Source of the DNA: DATKPA01 sp051955985 | GTDB taxonomy: Bacteria > Planctomycetota > Phycisphaerae > WQYP01 | DNA length: 64,000 nucleotides | Direction of reading: 5' to 3' | Assembly (NCBI GenBank): GCA_051955985.1 | Contig: JBQCGD010000101.1 | Coordinates: forward strand, 93,491 to 157,490 | Part shown: one piece after another, positions 52,182 through 61,470 of the stretch | How positions within the stretch are numbered: position 1 is the stretch's first letter | Layout: each line of letters opens with the position of its first letter | Translations under genes and position numbers: made by a program | The notes under the pieces: generated by a model | The model's input: only the letters and a program-made list of their open reading frames with translations | Told to the model about the DNA's origin: nothing | The model's database searches: none

Positions 52182-52220
52182 CAACATCCAGTGAGGTCCA
52201 CTCACAACGGATCATCCCAT

Positions 52221-52259
52221 CCGGGCTGCTCTGACCCGTAGAGCAGCCCGGATTTTTTT
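52221..52259 (+). terminator. Terminator of PEP-CTERM gene C
   Basis: CCGGGCTGCTCT and AGAGCAGCCCGG form a perfect 12-bp stem with loop GACCCGT, followed by ATTTTTTT. Confidence 0.92.
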
Positions 52260-52459
52260 GCGCAGCCAATGCCCCCGCGCCCCCCATCAGCCACAGCTCA
52301 TGCGATGCAACGATGCCAAAACTTCGCGCGAAGCTCTGCTCATCTAAAGCAGCCACGCACACTCCAAAACTTTCTCTGGACAGCGCGCCCACTCGAGTTA
52401 TAGTTGAGCTGTCCGTTCGGACGCGTGGGTTGAATAACTTGCATCTGTGGAGTGAGAAA

Positions 52460-53146
52460 ATGATCGTGCGCCGTTTCCTTGTCGCCAGCGCCCTGCTTGC
52501 CGTCCTCCCCCTCTTCACCCTCTCCACACGCGCCGACGGGCCCCAGGTCATCCCCGGCTTCACCGTCGGCAACGCCACCTACTCCGACATCACCGTCCTC
52601 CGCGATCCCGTCAATGCCTCCGCCATCACCGATCCCTCCGGCAACTCCGTCATCACCTTCACCCACCAGAATTCCCCCACCTGGACCGGCAATACCGGCA
52701 GCACCATCTCCTACACCGTCACCTTCGCCAACCCCGTCCAGGCCATCGGCATCTCCTTCGACGGCACCGCCACCGGCGGCTCGTTCCTCTCCGCCCTCGC
52801 CTCCGTCGGTGAAACCATCGCCTTCACCGGCCCCATCGATACCGCTCATCCCACCGGCCTCTACGAAGAAACCCTCTCCGACCTCGCCGCCCCCGTCACC
52901 GGCATCTACGCCGCCGGCGATGGCTCCGCCCTCCGCTCCCTCAACTACATCTTCCCCGCTCCCGTCTCCTCCATCACCGTTGAACCCAAATCCATCGACA
53001 CCGCCGAAAACGGCGGCATCGCCACCATCGGCTCCGTCCAGAATATCTTCATCCCCTCCGGCGGCATTCCCGGCCCCGAACCCGCTTCCCTCGGCATTCT
53101 GGCCGTCGGTGGTGCCGCCCTCTTGTCACGCCGTCGCACCCGATAA
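52460..53146 (+). CDS. PEP-CTERM surface protein D
   Basis: The 228-residue product starts MIVRRFLVASALLAVLPLF, with a signal peptide ending STRA. The body shows a similar strand order (VGNATYSDITVL, QAIGISFDGTATGG, LASVGETIAF, VSSITVEPKSIDTAENGG). It ends GPEPASLGILAVGGAALL plus RRRTR. The sorting signal is of the PEPASL kind, unlike A to C. I find no sigma-54-type site upstream, so it may be controlled differently. A small palindrome GTCCGTTCGGAC lies about 45 bp before the start. Confidence 0.9.
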   Translation: MIVRRFLVASALLAVLPLFTLSTRADGPQVIPGFTVGNATYSDITVLRDPVNASAITDPSGNSVITFTHQNSPTWTGNTGSTISYTVTFANPVQAIGISFDGTATGGSFLSALASVGETIAFTGPIDTAHPTGLYEETLSDLAAPVTGIYAAGDGSALRSLNYIFPAPVSSITVEPKSIDTAENGGIATIGSVQNIFIPSGGIPGPEPASLGILAVGGAALLSRRRTR

Positions 53147-53206
53147 CCTGCATTCACATTCCCGCGCGTGCGCATTCCCGCCATCAACCCCCTATACTGA
53201 GGGTCT

Positions 53207-54334
53207 ATGCCACGCGAACACATCCTCAATCTCACCCCCGAAGAACTCACCCAGCGCCTCGCCGCCCTCGGCGGCGGAGGCATGCCCAAATTCCGCACCA
53301 AGCAAATTCACGAATGGATCTTCCAGAAACGCGCCGCCTCCTTCGACGAAATGACCAACCTCTCCAAGCACGACCGCGCACTCCTCGCGGACAATTTCGA
53401 CATCTTCACCAGTAAAGTCCTCCGCAACCTCACCAGCGCCGACGGCACCGAAAAAATGCTCCTCCAGTGGCCCGCCTCCGAAAAAGACGGCCAACCCATT
53501 GAAGGCGGCCTGACCGAATGCGTCATGATCCCCTCCGATGACGACCAGGCCGACGACTACGGTAATACCACCGTCGCCCACCGCCGCACCGCCTGCCTCT
53601 CCACACAGGTCGGCTGCCCAGTCCAATGCGCCTTCTGCGCCAGCGGCCTGGAAGGCCTCAAAGGCAACCTCACCCCCGGACAGGTCATCGAACAAGCCCT
53701 CCGCCTCACCCACAACCTCCCCGCGGAACGCCGCCTCTCCAACATCGTCTTCATGGGCATGGGCGAACCCCTCGCCAACTTCAACACCACCATCGCCGCC
53801 GTCAAAACCCTCATGGCCCCCTGGGCGTTCCACATCAGCGCCCGCAAAATCACCGTCTCCACCGTCGGCCTCCCCCCGCAGATGAAACGCTTCGCCGACC
53901 TCGAAATGTCCGTCACCCTCGCCATCTCCCTCCACGCCCCCAACGACGACCTCCGCAAACAAATCATCCCCTGGGCCGAAAAAATCTCCATCGACCAGCT
54001 CATCGACGCCGGCAAATACTACTTCGAAAAAACCGGCCGCGAACTCACCCTCGAATACATCATGCTCGACGGTGTCAATACGCTGCCCGAACACGCCCGC
54101 CAACTCGCCGCCGTCGCCAAAAAACTCCGCGCCAACGTCAACCTCATTTACTACAACGAAGTCCCCGAACTCCCCTTCAAACGCCCCGCCGGCCAAACCA
54201 TGTTCTCCTTCCAGAACACCCTCCGCGCCGCCGGCATCAACGTCCACATCCGCAAATCCCGCGGCCGCGAAATCGCCGCCGCCTGCGGCCAACTCGCCCG
54301 ACAGGACCGCCTCGTCCAACTCGGCCAAAAATAA
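53207..54334 (+). CDS. rlmN: Dual-specificity rRNA/tRNA (adenine-C2)-methyltransferase
   Basis: The 375-residue product has LTPEELTQRLAALG, then ECVMIPSDD holding a strand near the family's catalytic region. RTACLSTQVGCPVQCAFCAS follows, with the C-x3-C-x2-C iron-sulfur motif of radical SAM enzymes, then NIVFMGMGEPLANFNT and SRGREIAAACGQLA with the second catalytic cysteine. It methylates A2503 of 23S rRNA and A37 of some tRNAs. Length is typical. GAGG lies before the start. Confidence 0.96.
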   Translation: MPREHILNLTPEELTQRLAALGGGGMPKFRTKQIHEWIFQKRAASFDEMTNLSKHDRALLADNFDIFTSKVLRNLTSADGTEKMLLQWPASEKDGQPIEGGLTECVMIPSDDDQADDYGNTTVAHRRTACLSTQVGCPVQCAFCASGLEGLKGNLTPGQVIEQALRLTHNLPAERRLSNIVFMGMGEPLANFNTTIAAVKTLMAPWAFHISARKITVSTVGLPPQMKRFADLEMSVTLAISLHAPNDDLRKQIIPWAEKISIDQLIDAGKYYFEKTGRELTLEYIMLDGVNTLPEHARQLAAVAKKLRANVNLIYYNEVPELPFKRPAGQTMFSFQNTLRAAGINVHIRKSRGREIAAACGQLARQDRLVQLGQK

Positions 54335-54546
54335 CACGCGCCATCCCCCCACAATTTCCCGCGTCCCATAGGAATCCCCCCGACCCAAAATTAGAGCCCC
54401 TCCCCCTCCCAAGCCGATGTGTGGTATAGTAAACCCGTCATATCTAAACAGCCGACATTCCTAAAGGCCGGCAGGGCCCCCCGGATTGTCCAATGGCGCC
54501 GGTGAACAGTCGATAGTTGTGGTTTCCTGACTTCAAGGAGCGGACC

Positions 54547-55077
54547 ATGCGATTCGGTGTTGTCGGAGCAGACAAAGAGACAGGCAACGACGTCGAAGTC
54601 GTCCTCACCGCGGCCACCCAGGCCGAGGCCGAGGAACTCGCCCACAACCGCGGCATCCTCGTCAGCGGCATCAAATTGGTCGCCGAGCCCGAAGGTGACG
54701 CCATCGCACTCGTCGATGACGATGACCCCGATGAAAAACCCGGCACCGTCACCGGCGTCGCCCTCGCCGACGGCTCCGTCGCCGGCGCCTCCCGCGCCCC
54801 CGAAGCCAAGTCCGCCCGCTCCTCCGCCGGCACCATCACCGTCAACGCCAGCGCCCCCTCCGACACCGCACACACCGGTGCCGGACACATCCCCACCGCC
54901 GACCACTCCGCCACCGCCATGGAATACCACATCCTCATGAACCAGTCCCTCTACCTCCTCGAAACCGCCGTCAACAAACAGCTCCGCGATGGCTGGGAAC
55001 CCGCCGGCGGTATCGGCATCGGCATCTCCAACAACGCCCAGGTCTTCTACCAGGCCGTCACCCGCAGAAGAAAATAA
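54547..55077 (+). CDS. DUF1737-like small protein
   Basis: The 176-residue product has AGGAG before the ATG. Residues 1-50 (MRFGVVGADKETGNDVEVVL, AEAEELAHNRGILVSGIKLV) form a small alpha-beta unit. A disordered Ala/Asp/Ser region follows. The last 50 residues, EYHILMNQSLYLLETAVNKQ and GWEPAGGIGIG, match the DUF1737 style of short domain. Its function is not known. A good terminator ends the gene. Confidence 0.75.
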   Translation: MRFGVVGADKETGNDVEVVLTAATQAEAEELAHNRGILVSGIKLVAEPEGDAIALVDDDDPDEKPGTVTGVALADGSVAGASRAPEAKSARSSAGTITVNASAPSDTAHTGAGHIPTADHSATAMEYHILMNQSLYLLETAVNKQLRDGWEPAGGIGIGISNNAQVFYQAVTRRRK

Positions 55078-55093
55078 CGCCCCAAAACGCACG

Positions 55094-55125
55094 AAGCCCC
55101 GGACCCAATATCCGGGGCTTTTTCA
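55094..55125 (+). terminator. Terminator of the DUF1737-like gene
   Basis: AGCCCCGGA and TCCGGGGCT form a stem with loop CCCAATA, followed by TTTT. Confidence 0.85.
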
Positions 55126-55149
55126 TGCGCCCGCAACGCTGCAACGCTG

Positions 55150-55515
55150 CTACGTCGCCGCACGCCGCGGCCCCTCCAGCATCGCCCCCGTCAACGCCGG
55201 CCCATACGTCATCAACATCGTCGCCACCAGCTTCCCGATCGCCGTCTGCGGATAAATGCTCGTGTACCCCACCGACAGCGAACTCGAACAATACTCCAAC
55301 GCATCAAAAATCGTCTTCACCTTCTTGTTCACGCCGCGCTCCGCCTGGTAAAACAACACCGCCGCAGCCCCCAGCACAATCAGCGTGTTCTGCGCCGGCC
55401 GCTCCCCCAGCTTCGCCGACAACAAATCAATCCCCTCCGCCTTCTGCAGCAACTCCATCAGCCCCGTCATCATCTTCCCCAAATCCACCTGAGGATTCTG
55501 CACCATCGTAATCAT
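55150..55515 (-). CDS. Miniature potassium-channel-like membrane protein
   Basis: The 121-residue product starts best at 55515, where AAGGAG lies six bases upstream; an ATG at 55530 lacks this. One hydrophobic helix (NTLIVLGAAAVLFYQAERG) is followed by ALEYCSSSLSVGYTSIYPQT and then GKLVATMLMTYGPALTGAML. SVGYTSIYP sits where two-helix potassium channels have the filter T-V-G-Y-G-D-x-x-P, with the same flanking order of pore helix and second membrane helix. The filter is altered, so ion selectivity is open. It lies 155 bp after the flotillin gene on the same strand. Confidence 0.6.
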   Translation of the reverse strand: MITMVQNPQVDLGKMMTGLMELLQKAEGIDLLSAKLGERPAQNTLIVLGAAAVLFYQAERGVNKKVKTIFDALEYCSSSLSVGYTSIYPQTAIGKLVATMLMTYGPALTGAMLEGPRRAAT

Positions 55516-55670
55516 CAAAAGCTCCTTCATTCATTTCGCCGCCGCCCTCGCGGCGGCGCGTCGCGGAAACATTCCGCACACGATGCAGAACCGCTCCCGC
55601 GCGTCCTTTCTCCCATCAATCAGGGAAAGCCCAGGGATCCGATCCCTGGGCCCCTCTTCGCGCACACACA

Positions 55671-57548
55671 TCAACCCAGGTGCTCCTCTTCCGGTGTCAA
55701 CCGGTTGCCATTCGCGCCCGCGGCAACCACCTTCTCCGCATCTTCAGCCGCCGCTTCCGGCTTCGTCGCCATCTGCGACACCACCGTCTGCCCAAGGCTC
55801 GACAACAGCGTCTTCGCCTCCGCAGGCAGCGTCGCCAGCAACCCGTCCGCCGTGTTCCCATAGCCCGCAGCCTTCATGAACTGCTGGCTCATCGACGCCA
55901 TCGTCGACGGATCGCCGAAGATCTGCATCTGCGCCTTCGCAAACATTCCCGCCATCGCCTGCGCCGCCGCAATCCGCACCTCCTTGTCCGCCTGGATCCG
56001 CAGCTTCTCCAATTCGAACTTCAACGCCGCCGACTCAAACTCCTGCTTGTTCGACAAGCTCGTCCGCTCCACATCCACGCGCGCCTGCTCCACGTTCACC
56101 TTCTCGCGCTCGACGGTGACATCGACCATCTTCACGGCCCGTTCACCCTCCGCACGCTTCCCGGCCGACGCCGCATCCGCTTCCGCCAGCTTCAACCGGG
56201 CCTCATACTGCAGCTCCGCCGCCTGGCGCTCCGCATCCGCTTCCTTCAGCCGCATGTACGCCAGCACGTCCGCGTTCGTCTCCTCCTTGATCTTGTTCTC
56301 GTTCGCCGCCTGCCGCGCCGCCGTCAGCTTCTTCTGCGCTTCACGCTCTGCCTCGGCGATCACCTGCACGGTCACGACGGCCTGCGCCGCCTTTTCCCGT
56401 TGCGCTTCCGCTTCAAGCATCGCCGCACGAGCCTCCGCCGCCTCTTTCTCCTTTTCTGCAACCGCCGCTTCCTTCTCGCGGCTCGCGACTTCAATCGCCT
56501 GCTGCCGTAAAACCTCCGCCTGCTGCTGCTCTCGAACCTTCGCAACCAGCGCCGTCTGCTTGTCCACTTCCGCCTGCTCGATCGCAAGCTTCCGTGCGAC
56601 CTCCGCAGTCTGAACCAGCCGCTGCTTCTCGATGTCGCGCTTCGCAATCGCTTCATCCTGCTGGATCTTGAACTCCGCGATCTCACGCTCGCGCGCCGCC
56701 TGTACGTTGGCCACCTTCATCTTCTGAATGGCCTCCGCTTCCGCCTGGTCGCGCGCCAGGTCGAGCACTTCCTTCCGCGTCGCCACGTTCTTCGTCGCGA
56801 TCGCCTGCTCCGATTCCCGCTCGATCACGTTGCGCTCCACCCGCGCCTTCTGCGTGATCTCCGCAATCTTTCTCAAGCCCTGCGCATCGAACACGTTCCT
56901 TTCCTGCAACGCCGCCGGATCCGTCTGGTCCAGCGACGAAATCGTCACCGATTCCAGCGTCAACCCGTTGTGCGCCAGATCATGAATCACGATCTGCTGC
57001 ACCGACGTCGCAAACTCGTCCCGCTTCGAGTGCAGCTCCACCAGCTCCTTCGTCGCCGCCACCGTGCGCAACGCCGAAACCAGCTTCTCTTCCACCAGCT
57101 CCGACACCGCGTCCGGCTGCACCGAGCGTCCGCCCAGCGACCGCGCCGCCTGCAGAATGTCATCCTCGTTCGCCTGCACCTTGATGTAGAACTCCGCACA
57201 AAGATCCACACGCAGGTTGTCCTTCGTGATCAGCGCGTGCGGCCCTTTACGCTCAACATTCAGCCGCATCGTCTCCAGCGACACCGGAATCACCTGGTGC
57301 ACCACCGGAATCACCACGCATCCGCCATCCTTGATCTTCTTCGCGCCGCCCATGCCCGTGCGCACAAACGCCATGTTCGCTGACGCACGCCGGTACAGCT
57401 TCGTGATCACCGCCATGATCGCCACGCCGATCAGCACCGCGCCGCCCGCCCCGATCAGCGTCAGCGACGCCATCCCATGCACCCCCGGCGCCGCAATCCC
57501 CGCAGCAATCAGGCCCAGCCCGATGAAGAAAAACAATGCAATAATCAT
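55671..57548 (-). CDS. Flotillin/SPFH-family membrane scaffold protein (YqiK-like)
   Basis: From the ATG at 57548 (AAGGAG upstream) the product is 625 residues. Two hydrophobic stretches (residues 2-22, 28-48) are followed by an SPFH/Band 7 domain (FVRTGMGGAKKIKDGG, ITKDNLRVDLCAEFYIKVQA, GLTLESVTISSLDQTD). A long coiled coil rich in Ala, Glu and Lys (about 230-520) and a C-terminal flotillin end follow. It forms oligomers in lipid-ordered membrane domains. The YqiJ-like gene lies just upstream on the same strand. Confidence 0.93.
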   Translation of the reverse strand: MIIALFFFIGLGLIAAGIAAPGVHGMASLTLIGAGGAVLIGVAIMAVITKLYRRASANMAFVRTGMGGAKKIKDGGCVVIPVVHQVIPVSLETMRLNVERKGPHALITKDNLRVDLCAEFYIKVQANEDDILQAARSLGGRSVQPDAVSELVEEKLVSALRTVAATKELVELHSKRDEFATSVQQIVIHDLAHNGLTLESVTISSLDQTDPAALQERNVFDAQGLRKIAEITQKARVERNVIERESEQAIATKNVATRKEVLDLARDQAEAEAIQKMKVANVQAAREREIAEFKIQQDEAIAKRDIEKQRLVQTAEVARKLAIEQAEVDKQTALVAKVREQQQAEVLRQQAIEVASREKEAAVAEKEKEAAEARAAMLEAEAQREKAAQAVVTVQVIAEAEREAQKKLTAARQAANENKIKEETNADVLAYMRLKEADAERQAAELQYEARLKLAEADAASAGKRAEGERAVKMVDVTVEREKVNVEQARVDVERTSLSNKQEFESAALKFELEKLRIQADKEVRIAAAQAMAGMFAKAQMQIFGDPSTMASMSQQFMKAAGYGNTADGLLATLPAEAKTLLSSLGQTVVSQMATKPEAAAEDAEKVVAAGANGNRLTPEEEHLG

Positions 57549-57688
57549 GAACTTCTCCTTTCCTTCCTGGTATGAAATATCCCTGCCAACTACGCGATTT
57601 CTCGCCGCGCGTGAACACCAAATTCCGCGCGCATTCATCCGAATGAAACTCATGGGAAACGTTGCGGGTTCCGCACCGCCTTGGCTGC

Positions 57689-57725
57689 CATGCTTCTGGC
57701 CACTACCTCGGTGGCCAGAAGCATG
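57689..57725. repeat. Perfect 15-bp stem hairpin between YqiJ-like and flotillin genes
   Basis: CATGCTTCTGGCCAC and GTGGCCAGAAGCATG pair fully around a TACCTCG loop. No T-run follows on either strand. It lies in the 218-bp gap of the likely operon and could be an RNA-processing or attenuation site. Confidence 0.6.
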
Positions 57726-57766
57726 CCTCATCGATCATCGCCGACATGTTGCATCCCTTCCCAGCC

Positions 57767-58486
57767 TCAGCCCGCGACCGCCTGCGAACTCACAAATGGC
57801 GCCACATAAAACACCGCCTTCTCCGCGTCATACTTGAACAGCACAACCTTCGTCCCCTTCGCAATCCCCGGCTCCCCCGCCGCCGTCCGACACTCCACCT
57901 GGAACAAATCCCCGTCCGGCTCGCGCACCGACACCAACCCGAACGCCGCGTCGATCCCGTACAACGCCTCCCCAACACACCCAACCAGCGCGCCACGCTT
58001 CCGCGCATACGTCTCACTCGTCGGCATCACGCGCCCAAGCACCCGCGCAATCAACCCCGTCACCGCCACACTGATCCCCGCCGTCACCGGCACGGAAATC
58101 AATCCAACCACCGCCGTCGCACCCAACAGTCCCATCAACCCCTGGTTGATCGCCAATCCGATCACACCCCAGAGAATCAGCAGGATCATCAGCGCCAGCG
58201 ACAGCGGCACACGCCCCACCCCCAGCAGCGACAACGCCGACATCAACGCCGAAGACGAACCACCGCCATCCATACTCTGTTCATGGGCGTCGCCCGCATC
58301 TTGCCAAACGTCATGATCGCCATCAGCATCAACGTCATGTTCCACAGCAATTTCATGATCCACCTCCGCATCCCCCTCCCCAAACGTCAACCCCGTAAAC
58401 ACATACAAACCCAGATAAATCAGCGCCAATCCAAACGGCACTACATAAATCAGGTTCCACCAGGCAAATAAAAGATCCAGCGTCAT
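57767..58486 (-). CDS. YqiJ-like OB-fold membrane protein
   Basis: The 239-residue product has membrane helices at about residues 8-32, 95-115, 118-135 and 140-160. An acidic, histidine-rich loop (about 40-75) lies between them, and a soluble OB-fold-like C-terminus closes the protein (EALYGIDAAFGLVSVREPDG, LFQVECRT, GTKVVLFKYD). This matches YqiJ/NfeD-type partners of flotillins. The pair likely builds a membrane microdomain complex. The loop might bind metal, which is only a guess. Confidence 0.85.
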   Translation of the reverse strand: MTLDLLFAWWNLIYVVPFGLALIYLGLYVFTGLTFGEGDAEVDHEIAVEHDVDADGDHDVWQDAGDAHEQSMDGGGSSSALMSALSLLGVGRVPLSLALMILLILWGVIGLAINQGLMGLLGATAVVGLISVPVTAGISVAVTGLIARVLGRVMPTSETYARKRGALVGCVGEALYGIDAAFGLVSVREPDGDLFQVECRTAAGEPGIAKGTKVVLFKYDAEKAVFYVAPFVSSQAVAG

Positions 58487-58615
58487 GGCGCATCCTCCCG
58501 TCCGCCAATCCCGGCTTCAGACCAGATACGCGTCCCCCACCCCCAAACCCCGCACCCCATTAATTCTGCATTCTGAATTCTGAATGCTGAATTCTGAATT
58601 CCTCCCCCCTCCCCC

Positions 58616-59437
58616 TCACCGCGCCACCGTCCCCGAAATCTCCCCAAACGGCTCCTCCGTCGTCACAAAAATATCCCCCTCAAACGCCAGCCCCAACGCC
58701 TTCAAATTCGCCGGCACCCGATGCTTGTTCGGCATCCAAATCGTAATCTCCTCCACCTCCGGCACCACGCGCAGCACCGCCTCCCCCATCGCATACAACG
58801 TCTGCTGCACCGCCTGCGACTTGTGCCTCGCAAACACCTCCAGCATCGCCCCACGCGCCTTCGCATGCGCCCCGTTCACATCCGCCGGCAACTGCGTGTA
58901 CCGCCACTCCGCCTTCACCACCGTCGCAAATATCCGGTCCGTCGCCTCCGCCAGCGTCGTGTACTCATCCCGCAAAAATCCCACAAACGCCGAGTCCGTC
59001 GTCTTCAACACCAGCAACCCATCCAGACCCGACACATAACAACAGCACTCCCGCGTCCCCTTCACCCGCGTCGTCCGCACCTCCCGCGACGATCCCTCAA
59101 ACGCCACCGGCCCAATCCGGTTCCACCGATGCTCCGCAATCTCCACCAGCGCCGACGTCACATGCGCATTCCGCTCCAGGAAATGCTTCCCCAGCTCCCG
59201 CGCAAACGTCTCGATCGACCCGAAGTTCAGCTTCTTCGCCAGCGCATACACCGTGTTCTTCATCGTGTCCGTCGCAATGATCTGCGAGTTGTCCCCCGCC
59301 AGGTAAGATTTCTCAAACGCCCCCTCCAGCTCAATCTTCACCGCCAGCTCCTGCAGATCATGCCGATCCCCATGCCGCACCACCTTCGTCACCCGCACTT
59401 CCGACTTCCCGTACGCATTGTGAACCAGCCTGGCCAT
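58616..59437 (-). CDS. Urate oxidase (uricase)
   Basis: From the ATG at 59437 (CGGAG upstream) the product is 273 residues. It has NAYGKSEVRVTKVVRHGDRH, SYLAGDNSQIIATDTMKNTV, a strand with GLLVLKTTDSAFVGFLRDEY and the closing IWMPNKHRVPANLKALG. These are conserved blocks of cofactor-free uricases. It oxidises urate with oxygen to 5-hydroxyisourate. No hydrolase or decarboxylase of the later steps adjoins it. Confidence 0.93.
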   Translation of the reverse strand: MARLVHNAYGKSEVRVTKVVRHGDRHDLQELAVKIELEGAFEKSYLAGDNSQIIATDTMKNTVYALAKKLNFGSIETFARELGKHFLERNAHVTSALVEIAEHRWNRIGPVAFEGSSREVRTTRVKGTRECCCYVSGLDGLLVLKTTDSAFVGFLRDEYTTLAEATDRIFATVVKAEWRYTQLPADVNGAHAKARGAMLEVFARHKSQAVQQTLYAMGEAVLRVVPEVEEITIWMPNKHRVPANLKALGLAFEGDIFVTTEEPFGEISGTVAR

Positions 59438-59630
59438 CGCTAACTCCGAAAAACGAAGAGGAACGCCCAAAACTATGCCATTCTACAGAGTCCTGCCGCG
59501 CCATGCGTACGGAATATTCCATCGTCCGCCTCAGAAAAACTGCCGACACGCTCCCCCGCAACACCACCCTGCAACTTTCCGCCCACTCGCGGGTCTAATG
59601 AGATGTCGTTTCTGACTTCAGGAATTCAAC

Positions 59631-60149
59631 ATGCTCACCAGGCTCCCCGCACGCACCGCCCTCACCCTCTCCACCCTTCTCGCCGCCGCCCTCGCCGCCA
59701 CCGGCTGCGCCAGCCACGTCTATGTCGAAGACCACCACCACTACCCCCGCCACGAAACCGTCATCGTCGAACGCCCCGCCCCGCCGCCCCCCGCCGTCAT
59801 CTATCGCCCCGCGCCTCCCGCCCCCCCGCCTCGACCCGTCGTGGTCGTGCAACCGGCACCGCCACCTCCAGTCGCCGCCCAAACCATCATCGTCGCCGCC
59901 CCTCCACCCCCGCAGGAACAAGTCACCATCATCCGCACCGCGCCCCCCGCCCCCCTCCTCGAACGCCGCCCCCGCATCCCCGCCCCCGGCTTCATCTGGC
60001 TCCCCGGCTACTGGGTCCTCCACCACAACCGCTGGGTCTGGGTCTCCGGCCACTGGGAACGCCCGCCCCACCCCGGCGCCGTCTGGGTCCCCCACCACTG
60101 GGACCACCGCAACGACGGCTTCCACCTCACCCTCGGCTTCTGGCGCTAA
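59631..60149 (+). CDS. YXWGXW-repeat-type proline-rich lipoprotein
   Basis: The 172-residue product has a lipoprotein signal (LLAAALAATGC). A histidine patch (EDHHHYPRH) and a proline-rich stretch of about 80 residues follow. The end, FIWLPGYWVLHHNRWVWVSG plus HWERPPHPGAVWVPHHW, is typical of YXWGXW repeats. Such proteins lie in the outer envelope; their function is unknown. Confidence 0.82.
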   Translation: MLTRLPARTALTLSTLLAAALAATGCASHVYVEDHHHYPRHETVIVERPAPPPPAVIYRPAPPAPPPRPVVVVQPAPPPPVAAQTIIVAAPPPPQEQVTIIRTAPPAPLLERRPRIPAPGFIWLPGYWVLHHNRWVWVSGHWERPPHPGAVWVPHHWDHRNDGFHLTLGFWR

Positions 60150-60572
60150 GAGTAGCCGTCCCCAAATGAATGCCTCCGACACCGCATGCGCTCCCCCCAA
60201 CGCTTGCGTCGTCGCGAACCCTCCATATAACACATTGCATCCCTCCACCGCTCCACCCCGTCTTCATCCGCATATCCTCAAAAAGAACCCACCAAACCCC
60301 GGATGAAAATCCGCAGCGCCTCCCCAAACGGTAGTGGGGCAGTTTGAACTTGCGCATAAAAAGGGGCGGCATGTGCCGCCCAAAGGGACGCGGAAGCGCT
60401 TTTCCGAATCTGCCAGCGGGCCGGAAGCAACTTGCCTCTTGGCCACCAAGTGAAATTCCTACCGCTCGCTTGGACTCGGGTAGATTCCTCGCAAGATTCT
60501 CACTCGCTCGGGTCAACCCCGACAAACCTGGCGTCGGTGGTGCTCAACATTTTGGTCAATGAGCACCTTCTT
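60150..60572. other. Intergenic region with orphan promoter and hairpin
   Basis: These 423 bp hold a second copy of the fucosidase-promoter sequence (60199-60239) and, at 60364-60381, the hairpin GGGCGGCATGTGCCGCCC. The first ATG after the promoter (60303) opens only a 14-codon frame. Composition changes at about 60300-60340, which may mark the island edge. Confidence 0.45.
60204..60231 (+). promoter_or_regulatory. Sigma-70-type promoter, copy 2 of a repeated sequence
   Basis: TTGCGT (60204) and TATAAC (60226) are 16 bp apart inside a block of about 40 bp nearly identical to the one before the fucosidase gene. No intact gene follows in the right distance. Confidence 0.5.
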
Positions 60573-61436
60573 TCAAGACGCATGTTGTGGTACGGCTTGG
60601 CCATCCAAAAGCGAAACAATATCCTTGATTTCCCAAAGGTGATCAGTAACGCCAGCGGCCATAGCGGGGGTTACTTTGAGGGTCTGGTGGATGCGGGCGA
60701 AGTTGTAGTACATGAAGTGCAGGGCGATGGCGGCTTCGTGGTTGGCGAGTTTCTTGCTGAATGCGTTCGTGAGGCGAGTAAAGCGACGCATCCCCATCCG
60801 CATCGTGAGGTTCGCGCGTTCAACGTAGGACGTGCTGATATGCTTCGGATCGGGCTCGCCCATGATGCGGACTGATTCGCATCCGATTGCGGTGGAGGGA
60901 CTGTAGCGAGCTTCCGTTCCGGGTTCTGCCGCGCCGTAGACCTTAATCAACTGAGCGTAATCGACCAGCTCGCCGAACGATTCGCGGATGGCTGACACGT
61001 AGACCCGCAACCCATCGGTGGTGATTTGCGGCGTACCGTGGATGCGTCCGGCAAGATCGTCAATGAACACGCGTGCGCCCTCGGCGTTGCGGGGGCCGAC
61101 GTACCAGCACGGAATGAGTTTGGTGTCAGCGTCGATTCCCGTCCACGTCCACACGTCGCCAATTCCAAACTCGCCGCGACGATCTTGGGGAACGTTCTTA
61201 TCCTTGCACTGAACGAACGACCAGATTTCATCACACTGGAGGCGCTTCACTTTGAGATTCCGCATCGCCTTGTCTTGATACTCGCGGCAGGCTTCGCCGA
61301 GTTCCACCAGCAACTTTGCGATGGTGTTCTTTGCAACGCCAGTCATGCGGACGGTGGCGCGGATTGAATTCCCTTCAACCAGAGCCGCCACAACCCGGAC
61401 ACGATCTCGAGTAGTTAGCTTATTCATACTGACCAT
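60573..61436 (-). CDS. IS1-like DDE transposase
   Basis: The 287-residue product has an N-terminal helix-turn-helix (RVRVVAALVEGNSIRATVRM, GVAKNTIAKLL). A DDE core follows with RLQCDEIWSFVQCKDKN, ITTDGLRVYVSAI and STSYVERANLTMRMGMRRFT, and NAFSKKLANHEAAIALHFMY. It is intact. I cannot find convincing terminal inverted repeats; TTGACC occurs near both ends but is short. Related genes are often found alone in genomic islands. Confidence 0.88.
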   Translation of the reverse strand: MVSMNKLTTRDRVRVVAALVEGNSIRATVRMTGVAKNTIAKLLVELGEACREYQDKAMRNLKVKRLQCDEIWSFVQCKDKNVPQDRRGEFGIGDVWTWTGIDADTKLIPCWYVGPRNAEGARVFIDDLAGRIHGTPQITTDGLRVYVSAIRESFGELVDYAQLIKVYGAAEPGTEARYSPSTAIGCESVRIMGEPDPKHISTSYVERANLTMRMGMRRFTRLTNAFSKKLANHEAAIALHFMYYNFARIHQTLKVTPAMAAGVTDHLWEIKDIVSLLDGQAVPQHAS

Positions 61437-61470
61437 TATGCTTGACCGATTAAGCTTTGTAAATTAAAAT

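Noticed and set aside
60545..61460. Complete IS element with terminal inverted repeats around the IS1-like transposase
   Set aside because: Only a short TTGACC similarity is seen at the ends; no convincing inverted repeats or target duplication.
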